From NCBI GenBank assembly GCA_963798805.1, contig CAWCVC010000002.1, forward strand, positions 248,001-312,000: a stretch of 64,000 nt of DNA, written 5' to 3'. The notes under the pieces were generated by a model, which was not told the origin of the DNA, searched no databases, and worked only from the letters and a program-made list of their open reading frames with translations. The DNA is from CAVZCK01 sp963798805 (GTDB taxonomy: Bacteria; Pseudomonadota; Alphaproteobacteria; Rhizobiales; Rhodomicrobiaceae). Below, one piece after another: positions 7,926 to 16,312 of the stretch. Numbering within the stretch: position 1 is the stretch's first letter; the number at the start of each line of letters is the position of its first letter. Made by a program: the position numbers and the translations under genes.

Positions 7926-9260
7926 CTATTGCAGCTTGTAACGGGATCGCGCCCCGAGAGTTGCGGAATGCGGCGCGGTCGCTCGGGCCGCCGCCGGTAC
8001 CGCCGCGCCGCTCCAAATTCCCCTCGTATCGTAGATGATGACCTCAGCCAGGCGGCTGCGGTCGACGGCGCGGAAAATGTCGTGATCGACCAGCAAAATC
8101 AAGATCCCGGCCTCTCCAAGCGCTTCGTCAAGCTGCTGCCATCTCGCACCGTGTTTTGCGAGGCTCTCAGGAAGGGCGTCGATGAACGGTTCCACAACAC
8201 CGATCCGTTCTCCATAAGCTTGGGCCAGACGTTCGGCGATGGCCAGGGCGGGGCTCTCGCGCAGGTCATCCACATTTGCCTTGAACGCCAAGCCGAGGCA
8301 TGAAACGGGCCGGTCCCGGTGCATCTCGATCAACGAACGGATCTGATCAAGAACATAATCGGCCTTTCCGTCATTGACATGCCTGGCCGTCTTGATCAGA
8401 CGGGCTTCGAGAGGTGCGGCATCGACGATGAACCACGGATCGACGGCGATGCAATGGCCGCCGACGCCGGGGCCAGGCTTCAGGATCTGCACGCGCGGGT
8501 GAAGATTGGCAAGTTCGATCAGCTGCCATACATTCACATCCAGGCGATCGCAGATCATCGAGAGTTCGTTGGCAAACGCGATGTTGGTGTCGCGGAATGC
8601 GTTCTCAGTCAGCTTGACCATTTCGGCCGTTCGCGCGGTTGTCTCGATGCAGGTCCCGCGTACGAACGACTCATAGAAGGTGCGGGCCTTCGCCGAGCAA
8701 GTCGGGCTTACCCCTCCGATGCATCGGTCGTTCTCGACAAGCTCTTTCAGGATGCGGCCTGGCAGGACGCGTTCGGGGCAATAGGCTACGGAGACATCCG
8801 GCGCGCTTGCCTGCTCCGGTCCTACCGGAAAAATGAGATCCGGCCGACGCTCAGCCAGAAAGCCACAGATGCGCTCGGTCGTGCCGACGGGCGAGGTCGA
8901 TTTAAGGATTACCAGATCGCCGCGCTTGAGATAAGGGGCGATTGCCCGGGCGGCGGCAAAGACGTGATCGACGACCGGCGTCTTGCCGTGGCCGAGTGGC
9001 GTTGGAACTGCAATCAGGAACACGTCCGCGGCTTCCGGCTTCTCCCGAGCGGTCAGCTGCCCGGACTGCAGGGCCTTGAGAACTTCGCTTTCGAGGTCGG
9101 TTTCGACAATGTGGATTTTCCCGGCGTTCACCGTGGAGACGATGAAGGGGTTGACGTCGACGCCGGTGACGGCGAGGCCCCGGCTGGCAATCAGGGCGGC
9201 AGTCGGCAGACCGATATAGCCGAGGCCGATCACGCAGACTTTCGGACATTCAGGATGCAT
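7926..9260 (-). CDS. wecC: UDP-N-acetyl-D-mannosamine dehydrogenase
   Basis: This enzyme oxidises UDP-ManNAc twice with NAD+ to UDP-ManNAc-uronate. The 444-residue protein has the Rossmann fingerprint VIGLGYIGLPTAALIA at its start, the LKSTSPVGTT segment, and the catalytic-cysteine motif GPGVGGHCIAVDPWF. It overlaps the end of wecB by 11 nt and is the last gene of polysaccharide locus I, so wecB and wecC are very likely translated together. UDP-glucose dehydrogenase-type relatives are excluded mainly by the wecB neighbour. Confidence 0.93.
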   Translation of the reverse strand: MHPECPKVCVIGLGYIGLPTAALIASRGLAVTGVDVNPFIVSTVNAGKIHIVETDLESEVLKALQSGQLTAREKPEAADVFLIAVPTPLGHGKTPVVDHVFAAARAIAPYLKRGDLVILKSTSPVGTTERICGFLAERRPDLIFPVGPEQASAPDVSVAYCPERVLPGRILKELVENDRCIGGVSPTCSAKARTFYESFVRGTCIETTARTAEMVKLTENAFRDTNIAFANELSMICDRLDVNVWQLIELANLHPRVQILKPGPGVGGHCIAVDPWFIVDAAPLEARLIKTARHVNDGKADYVLDQIRSLIEMHRDRPVSCLGLAFKANVDDLRESPALAIAERLAQAYGERIGVVEPFIDALPESLAKHGARWQQLDEALGEAGILILLVDHDIFRAVDRSRLAEVIIYDTRGIWSGAAVPAAARATAPHSATLGARSRYKLQ

Positions 9261-10413
9261 GGCGCAATCTCTCGAGTTGAGGATCCGGCATGGCCAGGGC
9301 TTCGGCCTTCAAAATTCCCCGAATCCGCAGGCTCGCCTTGCCGTCGCCGAATGGATTGTGGGCGCGGCTCATACTGTCATAGTGAGAGCGGTCGTCGAGG
9401 AGCCTCGACGCCTCCACCACGATGCGCTCCGGATCGGTGCCGACCAGCAAGGCAGTTCCGGCTTCAACACCCTCCGGTCGTTCCGTCGTATTACGCATCA
9501 CCAGGACCGGCTTGCCGAGTGCAGGAGCCTCTTCCTGGATGCCGCCCGAGTCGGTGAGCACAAAGTGGCACGCCGAAAGCGCCCGAACGAAGGGGACGTA
9601 TTCGAGAGGCGGTAGCAGCTGAATGTTCGCGATGCGGCCGAGCGCCTTACGGACCGGCTGCTCGACATTGGGGTTTGGATGGACGGGGAAGAGGATGACG
9701 CAGTCCTCCCGCTGCGAGAGCCGCGACAGTGCCGCGACGATCCGTTCGATGCCGCCATCGAAATTCTCGCGGCGATGGGCGGTCACCAGAATTGAGCGGC
9801 GCTCTCCTTCCGCCCGTAGCAACGGCGCGTCGGTAGTGTGGACGGCCCAGGCGCGCTTTTCCGTACGCGCCTTGACCTCCAAGAGCGCGTCTATGACGGT
9901 GTTACCCGTGACGAAAATGCGATCTTTTGGAAGATTTTCGCGGATGAGCGCCTCGGCCGCGTGGGGGGTTGGTGCGAAGTGGAGGGATGCCAGCGATCCG
10001 ACGATCTTGCGATTCAACTCTTCGGGCCAAGGCGAGTAGAGATCTCCCGAACGCAGGCCGGCCTCGACGTGATCGACGGGCAGCTTTCGATAGAATGCGG
10101 AAAGAGCTGCGGCCATCGCGGTTGTGGTGTCGCCCTGGACCATCACACGGTCCGGCCGGCAATTGTCGATCACCTGGCCGACGCCGCAAACGATCTTGGC
10201 TGTGACATCGCTCAGGCTCTGATTTGGCATCATCAGGTCGAGGTCGTAGTCGGGCTTGATGCGGGAGATATCGAGGACCTGATCGAGTATTTCCCGGTGC
10301 TGCGCAGTGACGCAGACCTTCACCGTAAATATCGGGTCGGCCCGGAGGGCATGGATCACCGGAAACAGCTTGATGGCTTCGGGACGGGTGCCGAAAACGA
10401 CAAGGATCTTCAT
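9250..10413 (-). CDS. wecB: UDP-N-acetylglucosamine 2-epimerase (non-hydrolysing)
   Basis: The enzyme converts UDP-GlcNAc to UDP-ManNAc, feeding WecC. The 387-residue protein starts MKILVVFGTRPEAIKLFPVI at ATG 10413, right after tagA (2 nt gap). Family motifs VQGDTTTAMAAALSAFY, HVEAGLRSGD, PWPEELNRK, TAHRRENF and LTDSGGIQEEAP are all visible. A longer open frame reaching to 11040 is an out-of-frame shadow of the upstream gene and was trimmed. Together with WecC it implies an N-acetylmannosaminuronic acid-containing polymer. Confidence 0.96.
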   Translation of the reverse strand: MKILVVFGTRPEAIKLFPVIHALRADPIFTVKVCVTAQHREILDQVLDISRIKPDYDLDLMMPNQSLSDVTAKIVCGVGQVIDNCRPDRVMVQGDTTTAMAAALSAFYRKLPVDHVEAGLRSGDLYSPWPEELNRKIVGSLASLHFAPTPHAAEALIRENLPKDRIFVTGNTVIDALLEVKARTEKRAWAVHTTDAPLLRAEGERRSILVTAHRRENFDGGIERIVAALSRLSQREDCVILFPVHPNPNVEQPVRKALGRIANIQLLPPLEYVPFVRALSACHFVLTDSGGIQEEAPALGKPVLVMRNTTERPEGVEAGTALLVGTDPERIVVEASRLLDDRSHYDSMSRAHNPFGDGKASLRIRGILKAEALAMPDPQLERLRHAS

Positions 10414-10415
10414 GG

Positions 10416-11192
10416 CTAGCTCTCCGCGCTGAGTTTTTTCGCGCCTGTCCGGGCTGGATAAAGGCGCGTTAGAAGCGCCTTCGCGACAAGACCGGCAAAA
10501 ACGACATTGGTGCTGGCATAGCGCCACCACATACGCCGCGGTTCTTGGTAGATCCGGTAAAGCCACTCTAGCCCCAGCCTCTGCATCGCGGCCGGCGCCC
10601 GGCGGACGTGGCCGGCCAGCACATCGAGGCCGCCGCCGACACCCATGATGAATGGCACGTTCAGTGATTTTCGATGCTGGTGGAGAAACCGCTCCTTGCG
10701 CGGCGTCGGCATGCCGATGAACAGACAATCGGCTTTCGCATCGCGGATCGTGTCGACGACGGCCTGTTCCTCTGCCGGCGCGAAATATCCGTCGCGCCAG
10801 CCGGCGAATTGGAGCCCCGGCCAGCGTCTTTGCGCTTGTGAGACGGCCTGCTCGAGGATATTCGGCCTCGCGCCGAGGAAATAGGGACGAAAGCCACGCT
10901 CGGCGCAAAGGGCAAGCAGCCTCTCCATCAGATCGACGCCGGCCACACGCTCCGGTACCGGCATTCCGAGCAGCCGTGCCGCCCAGACGATCGCCATGCC
11001 GTCGATGCCGATGATGTGGCTTTCGGCGATATCGCGCCATAGCTCTTCGTCGTACCTAGCTTTGACAAGCTTGGCGGCATTGATCGCTACATGCTGCGTG
11101 AGCTGGCTTTTCTCCATCGCAGCAGCCGCACGACAGATCGTCTCGTCGAAGGTCAGAATATCAATCGGGATGCCAAGTAACTCTCGCCGCAT
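10416..11192 (-). CDS. WecG/TagA/CpsF-family glycosyltransferase
   Basis: A 258-residue family-26 glycosyltransferase that moves ManNAc or ManNAcA from UDP onto a lipid-linked GlcNAc at the cytoplasmic membrane. Motifs are GIDGMAIVWAARLLG, RVAGVDLM, FIGMPTPRKERF and IMGVGGGLDVLAGHVRRAP. ATG 11192 was chosen; a TTG at 11312 overlapping the previous stop would add 40 residues without family resemblance. Its partners wecB and wecC make the expected donor, so this is probably the second sugar transferase of the repeat unit. Confidence 0.9.
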   Translation of the reverse strand: MRRELLGIPIDILTFDETICRAAAAMEKSQLTQHVAINAAKLVKARYDEELWRDIAESHIIGIDGMAIVWAARLLGMPVPERVAGVDLMERLLALCAERGFRPYFLGARPNILEQAVSQAQRRWPGLQFAGWRDGYFAPAEEQAVVDTIRDAKADCLFIGMPTPRKERFLHQHRKSLNVPFIMGVGGGLDVLAGHVRRAPAAMQRLGLEWLYRIYQEPRRMWWRYASTNVVFAGLVAKALLTRLYPARTGAKKLSAES

Positions 11193-11308
11193 GGGATTGC
11201 CTATGGGTTTCGGAATGAAATAAGTGCTTTGGCTTTTGCAGCCTCGGATTGGGCCTGGAGTGCTGAAATAGAGTGCGGGATGTGCGGTGGATGGGGAGAT
11301 GTGTGTGG

Positions 11309-12925
11309 TCAATATGCGTTGCTGAATGATTTAATTGAGAATATTGTTGAATATAGGATCATGATGTCGAACAATATAGACCAGTTATCGATGTAAAATG
11401 TGTCATATTCGACTCTTTTCTGCATCTTATCCAAGGTGTCGGTTTCGCCACGATAGCCATTCACTTGGCTCCAACCCGTAATTCCTGGCTTGACATTATG
11501 TCTCTTGGCGTAGAGACGAATCTTTTCCTCAAAGCTATTGTTATGGGCCAAGGCATGCGGACGGGGGCCGACGAGGGACATGTCGCCAGCCAGGACGTTG
11601 AGAAGCTGTGGAAACTCGTCGAGATTGGTCCGGCGCAGAAAGCGGCCCAGTCTGGTGACGCGTTTGTCATCTCTGGTCGCCTGCCTGATCACGGCGCCGT
11701 CGTCGAGCGTGGTCATGGTCCGGAATTTGAAAATCCGGAATTCGCCCCGATTGAATCCGTGCCGCCTTTGGCGAAAAAAGACCGGACCTCTTGAGTCGAA
11801 TTTGATCAGTAGGCCGATGATCAAGAATGCAGGGAGAGCGATCAGCAGCAGCGCCGACCCGACGCTGAGGTCGAAGCAGCGCTTCAGAATCCGGTCCCGC
11901 AGCGTTAAAGGCGGACGCGACAACCGCAGCGTCGGTAGGGGACCAACCCGGGCCGACGTAAGACCGTGCGCCCATGCCGCTGATGCGTCGGGCGCCAGAT
12001 GGACGGCCGCAGGTACGACACTGATCTCGTCGGCGAAACGTCTGATGCGGTTGCTGTCCGACCAGGGCAGGGAGACAACGATCTCATCGAGCTCGATCCG
12101 CCGCGCGATGTCTTCAACGACGGCCTTTGCTTCGAGCAAATCTGGATTTATTTCCGCGTGACGCGGCGGGACCGAGCGGTCGCCGACCGGCAAGGTTACG
12201 GTGCCGACGACGTCAATCCCGCATTCGCGGTTTCGCAATCGATGAGACGCGTAGATAACGCTCGCGGCATCGCCGACAATGAGAACCTTCTTGCCCCCTA
12301 GAAGGCCCTTGTGCTGGCTCAGAGTGATGAGGTGCCCCAAGGCAAGGCGCAATCCGAACGCGGTCAGGGCCCCGGCAAAATATTGGGCGATGAAGGAGGC
12401 GCGCGAATAGAAATCGGTCGCTTGGCTGACGATCAGCATAAAGGCGAAGAGGAGGTAAGCGGTATTCCAATGCAGGATGACGGACTTCAACTGTTCGCGC
12501 GTTTGGGGAAGGCGCGACACGGCGTAATCGCGGTTGAACCCGCAAGGGACGACAAACATCGCCGAAAGCAGCAGGGTCGCTGTCAGATAGAAATTCGCAT
12601 AAGGAAGATAACCGAATGAGTAGCGGTGATAGAGCTCGCTTGCGGCAAAACTTGTTGCCGAAACGAGAGCGAACTCGAACGCCAGCGAAATGACAGGTGT
12701 CGTTCGCGCGTTCAGAATACGGGGAAAGCGCCGCGTGCGTCCCGATAGATCGTTCACGACGACCTTTCCTGGACGACCGTATTTCAAGATGTCGGCCCTG
12801 CGAACATCGTCCGCAGCGTCAGAGAACAAATCCGAAGACGCGGCTGGCGAATCGATGACGGTCCGTAGGCGACGCAATTCGCCTGTCTGCTGGGCCTTGA
12901 GTTCAGTCGGCTGAGATTGCGGCAC
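11309..12925 (-). CDS. polyprenyl-phosphate glycosylphosphotransferase (priming enzyme, locus I)
   Basis: A 538-residue WbaP/GumD-type membrane enzyme that starts a polysaccharide repeat by placing a sugar-1-phosphate on undecaprenyl phosphate. The N-terminal part has four hydrophobic segments and a nucleotide-binding-like middle domain (LIVGDAASVIYASHRLR). The C-terminal catalytic domain has a membrane re-entrant helix, FRIFKFRTM, LRRTNLDEFPQLLNVLAGDMS and LVGPRPHA. The start is a GTG at 12925 with AGAGAG before it. It is the first sugar-handling gene of the leftward locus; the sugar itself cannot be told. Confidence 0.93.
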   Translation of the reverse strand: MPQSQPTELKAQQTGELRRLRTVIDSPAASSDLFSDAADDVRRADILKYGRPGKVVVNDLSGRTRRFPRILNARTTPVISLAFEFALVSATSFAASELYHRYSFGYLPYANFYLTATLLLSAMFVVPCGFNRDYAVSRLPQTREQLKSVILHWNTAYLLFAFMLIVSQATDFYSRASFIAQYFAGALTAFGLRLALGHLITLSQHKGLLGGKKVLIVGDAASVIYASHRLRNRECGIDVVGTVTLPVGDRSVPPRHAEINPDLLEAKAVVEDIARRIELDEIVVSLPWSDSNRIRRFADEISVVPAAVHLAPDASAAWAHGLTSARVGPLPTLRLSRPPLTLRDRILKRCFDLSVGSALLLIALPAFLIIGLLIKFDSRGPVFFRQRRHGFNRGEFRIFKFRTMTTLDDGAVIRQATRDDKRVTRLGRFLRRTNLDEFPQLLNVLAGDMSLVGPRPHALAHNNSFEEKIRLYAKRHNVKPGITGWSQVNGYRGETDTLDKMQKRVEYDTFYIDNWSILFDIMILYSTIFSIKSFSNAY

Positions 12926-13020
12926 GTCTTCTCTCTTTTTTATTCGACCTGAATGGCTGGTTCGGATGCTCGAATTCGAAATCAGACCGTCGGCCGAGCC
13001 ATGACCGTTGGCTTCTCTGG

Positions 13021-14337
13021 TCAGTATTGGGCAATAACACTCATCATCACTTGATGCTTGTCGAACGAGAAGGTCGAAATATTTGACTGCCTTTCGAGAT
13101 ACGAGTATTTGAGACCGAAGTGGATGTATTCATTCAGCGAGTAATCAAATCCGGTCTTTATGCTAAGAACGTCATCATTCCGGCGTGTCCCCTGGAAATC
13201 TTCATTCACATAAGACGTTTCGAGGTTCGCTATGAGATTTCGTTTGATCTCGTAGTCCACTTCGATGCCGCCCGAGATATCGATGCGCGCCTCTTGCCCC
13301 TGCGCGGCCGTTTCGGCGACGGCTCGCGAGCCGAGCAGAGATACCGTCATCAATGGGGTCGCCAGCCAGGTCAGATGGCCGAGTGCCGAAAGGCCGGTCG
13401 CTTTCGGGATGGCAGGGTCGTCATAACGCTGCCCGAGGTAACCGGCCTCGACCGAACCGAAGAGCATCGGTGAGATCAGGAATTCAAGACCGCCGCCAGC
13501 GTTGAATCCCTTGGAGTCTCGGTTGAGACTGCCGGTTCCCTCATAATCCTGTTGGTTCGCCTGCAATCTTGCGAAGGCGCGAAAGCCTGGCGAAAAGTCG
13601 TAAAAGGGTTTCACGCTGCCGCTGATAACCGTTCCGTCCCGGAAGGACTGATCGATCGGCATGCCACTCGCGTCCATGCCATCTTCATAGGTAAGATTGC
13701 GCAGCCCCGCCCCGAGGGACACGCCGAGCTGATTGAACGTCTTCGTCACCACCGTCTCGGCGCGCAGCTCATCATAGCCGATCGGCTTGGCGCTGCCGGT
13801 AGGGCTGGAGGAGTCGCCGGGCAGTTCGAATTTGCGTGCCGCCGCAAAAAGCGTTTGGAGGTCGATCTGGTTGCCGAATTCCCGCTTTGATTTCAAACTG
13901 GCGTGAGCCTCGGTACGGTCCTGATTGTCGAAGCGCTCATAGCCGTAGTAGCTTGCGCCGAGATCGAGCTCGTGGCTGGAGTTCGAGCGGTCCATGCGCA
14001 CACGGAGCTCGGGCGAGACAACCAGCGCGAAATCATCCATCGGTGAATTATGGGAGGCAAAGACATTGCTGTCGAATGCCGCTCCCGTCGTCACGCTAGG
14101 ATAAAAAAACAGGTCGCCAAAGCGGATGCCCTTGGCGTCCCATTGAGGATGAGCACGCTGGCGCACCGGAATGTTCGCCTGATCGTCGTCGGTACCCGCC
14201 GCATGGGCAGAGGAAATGAGCGAGGCGCCGAAAAGTGAAGCGGTAACGCCAATCAGCGCCGCGCATGTCAACGCTCGGTCAGACCGTCCCTCCATGTGAA
14301 CCAGCACGGGTTCCCCTCTCGCCACGTCAATGTTCAT
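13021..14337 (-). CDS. outer-membrane beta-barrel protein of polysaccharide locus I
   Basis: The 438-residue protein begins with a signal peptide (hydrophobic stretch ending SSAHAA-GTDD near residue 47). The rest alternates polar and hydrophobic residues with many aromatic-ended strands (YGYERF, LGASYYG, FGLKYSYL) and closes with a C-terminal ...VIAQY, typical of outer-membrane barrels. It resembles the VpsM-type barrels of exopolysaccharide clusters. ATG 14295 is an alternative start giving a cleaner signal peptide. Its neighbour is a short Wza-like lipoprotein, so the pair may form the outer-membrane exit path. Confidence 0.8.
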   Translation of the reverse strand: MNIDVARGEPVLVHMEGRSDRALTCAALIGVTASLFGASLISSAHAAGTDDDQANIPVRQRAHPQWDAKGIRFGDLFFYPSVTTGAAFDSNVFASHNSPMDDFALVVSPELRVRMDRSNSSHELDLGASYYGYERFDNQDRTEAHASLKSKREFGNQIDLQTLFAAARKFELPGDSSSPTGSAKPIGYDELRAETVVTKTFNQLGVSLGAGLRNLTYEDGMDASGMPIDQSFRDGTVISGSVKPFYDFSPGFRAFARLQANQQDYEGTGSLNRDSKGFNAGGGLEFLISPMLFGSVEAGYLGQRYDDPAIPKATGLSALGHLTWLATPLMTVSLLGSRAVAETAAQGQEARIDISGGIEVDYEIKRNLIANLETSYVNEDFQGTRRNDDVLSIKTGFDYSLNEYIHFGLKYSYLERQSNISTFSFDKHQVMMSVIAQY

Positions 14338-14421
14338 TGTTCGAACTCGATTGCCGGCTGGCCGTTTCCGGAAAATGGAAATGAGCTGATCCGTCGAATG
14401 AGTGAACCAGAGAAAAATTCG

Positions 14422-15024
14422 TCAGAAGAACCGTTCTGGTATTTCGATCGTGTCACCTGGCAAGATCGAAACGTGGTCTTTATCCAAATCGATTGTTACA
14501 GCTCTCTTCTTCAAGCCCCTCGAGATGTAGAGCGTGTGTTCATTTGCTCTATAGGTGTAACCGCCGGCAATGGCTGGTATATCGCGCGCCGTGATGCCGG
14601 GGCGATACGGATACTGGCCGGCATTTTTGACCTCGCCGATAATGTTGATCGGGCGGTAATTGAGGACATCGACGGTGACCCGCGGCTTGCGGACATAACC
14701 GTTTTTAAGATCGTCGATGAGGCTCAGACGGAATTCACCCTGCGAAAGTCCGCCAGCGTGAATGTCGCCGACCAGGGGAAAGGCGATGTTGCCGTTTTCG
14801 TCAACCTGGAACTGCCCGCTGAGATCCGGCTCGTCAAAGACGTTGATCTTCAATTGGTCGCCGGGAGCGAGGGCATAAGCCGTGCCATCGGGGATTGTGG
14901 CCGTCCTAGTGATGTCGGCGCCTGACGTGGTCTCGCAGCCGGCAATAGACATAATCGTCACGACCGTGACTATGAATGTCCGTACTCTGCCCAAAAGGCT
15001 CTCCCAAGTGCCGCCAAGGATCAT
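14422..15024 (-). CDS. short polysaccharide export lipoprotein (Wza/OPX family)
   Basis: A 200-residue protein with a lipoprotein signal (lipobox IAGC, Cys30), a poly-export domain (YALAPGDQLKINVFDEPDLS) and one SLBB-type domain (INIIGEVKNAGQYPYRPGI). It acts in the periplasm or at the outer membrane in passing polymer outward. It lacks the C-terminal amphipathic helix with which full-length Wza crosses the outer membrane; the chain stops at IPERFF. ATG 15024 was chosen over a TTG at 15051. It is the promoter-proximal gene of the leftward locus. Confidence 0.88.
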   Translation of the reverse strand: MILGGTWESLLGRVRTFIVTVVTIMSIAGCETTSGADITRTATIPDGTAYALAPGDQLKINVFDEPDLSGQFQVDENGNIAFPLVGDIHAGGLSQGEFRLSLIDDLKNGYVRKPRVTVDVLNYRPINIIGEVKNAGQYPYRPGITARDIPAIAGGYTYRANEHTLYISRGLKKRAVTIDLDKDHVSILPGDTIEIPERFF

Positions 15025-15261
15025 TGCTCGTTTAGGTTGTAGCAAGGGCAAGCGTGAACGTTTAGCGGGTATTTTGCCTTTTCCGCTACTTCCGGTCGCT
15101 TATTCACAGGCAATGGCCAGTGCTGCGGGAAACCGCCAGCGGACGAGCGCGGACCGGTTGCGAACGATTGACATTCGCGCGCTTGTCAGAATGCGGTGGG
15201 CAAGGGACAATCGAGCGCTGTGGAGCCGGAACGGCCCGCGAGGAATAAGAGGACGGCTTTG
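15025..15261. promoter_or_regulatory. divergent intergenic region between the export gene and the oxidoreductase
   Basis: About 237 nt separate two outward-facing genes, so promoters for both must lie here. AAGAGGA at 15247-15253 is the ribosome site of the rightward gene. I see no convincing operator. Confidence 0.5.
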
Positions 15262-16281
15262 ATGAAAGCAATGCTGAGCAAGACACCGGGCGGCCCGGAG
15301 ACACTGGTGCTGCAAGAGGCGGCCGATCCGCAGCCGGGCTCGGGCGAGGTCGTCATCGACGTCAGGGCTTGCGGCATCAATTTTCCGGACAGCCTGATCA
15401 TCCGCGATATGTACCAGTACAAACCGGAGCGCCCGTTTTCGCCGGGCGGTGAGGTGAGCGGTGTGGTCTCGGCGGCCGGCGAAGGCGTCGAGCGGCTGAA
15501 GGTCGGCGATCGCGTTCTGGCGTCGATCGGCTGGGGAGGCATGGCGGAGAAAACGAAAGCCGCTCAGGACCGCTGCATTCGCATCCCCGATGCAATGCCC
15601 TTCGACGAGGCCGCCGCCTTCATCATGACCTACGGCACCTCTTATTACGCGCTGAAACAGCGCGCTTCGCTCAAGCCCGGAGAGCTGCTCCTGGTGCTGG
15701 GGGCTGCGGGCGGTGTCGGTCTGGCCGCGGTGGAGCTCGGGAAAGCCATGGGCGCGCGGGTGATTGCCGCAGTCTCGTCAGAAGAGAAGCTGGCCCTCAC
15801 CAAGGCGCATGGCGCCGATGACGGTGTGATCTATCCGCCGGGGCCGTTCGACAAGGACGGACAGAAGGCGCTGGCGGCGCTGTTCAAAGAGGCCTGCGGG
15901 CCGGCGGGTGCGGATGTGATCTACGATCCGGTCGGAGGCGACTACGCCGAAGCTGCGCTGCGGGCGATCGGCTGGGAGGGCAGATTTCTGGTGGTTGGCT
16001 TCCCGGCGGGGATCCCGAAGCTGCCGCTCAATCTGACGCTCCTCAAATCCTGCCAGGTGGTCGGCGTGTTCTGGGGGGAATGGATGCGCCGCCGCCCCGA
16101 TGAGGTGGCGGAGAATGTGCGCGAGCTGCTGCAGCTCCACGAAATGGGTGCCATCAAGCCAACAGTCTCCGTGACCTTTCCGCTCGAACGGGCCGGGGAG
16201 GCGATCGCCTGGGTCGCCGACCGTAAGGCGATGGGCAAGGTCGTCGTGACGATCGCGCAGGCGAGACGCGCGGAGAAATAA
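15262..16281 (+). CDS. NADPH:quinone oxidoreductase-like zinc-independent dehydrogenase
   Basis: A 339-residue medium-chain dehydrogenase/reductase of the quinone-reductase branch. It shows CGINFPDSLIIRDMYQ near the N-terminus, the YGTSYYAL segment, and the nucleotide-binding LVLGAAGGVGLAAVELGKAMGA. Structural-zinc cysteines of alcohol dehydrogenases are absent. ATG 15262 with AAGAGGA upstream was chosen over an in-frame ATG at 15196. It reduces quinones or enals with NADPH in the cytoplasm; the physiological substrate is unknown. Confidence 0.88.
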   Translation: MKAMLSKTPGGPETLVLQEAADPQPGSGEVVIDVRACGINFPDSLIIRDMYQYKPERPFSPGGEVSGVVSAAGEGVERLKVGDRVLASIGWGGMAEKTKAAQDRCIRIPDAMPFDEAAAFIMTYGTSYYALKQRASLKPGELLLVLGAAGGVGLAAVELGKAMGARVIAAVSSEEKLALTKAHGADDGVIYPPGPFDKDGQKALAALFKEACGPAGADVIYDPVGGDYAEAALRAIGWEGRFLVVGFPAGIPKLPLNLTLLKSCQVVGVFWGEWMRRRPDEVAENVRELLQLHEMGAIKPTVSVTFPLERAGEAIAWVADRKAMGKVVVTIAQARRAEK

Positions 16282-16312
16282 GCGCAGAGCCGGTCAGGGC
16301 CGTACAACCGCT

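Noticed and set aside
9250..11040. 596-residue frame covering wecB and the reverse frame of the upstream gene
   Set aside because: Only the last 387 residues match a known family; the first 209 are Arg/Gly-rich read-through in another frame of the WecG/TagA gene.
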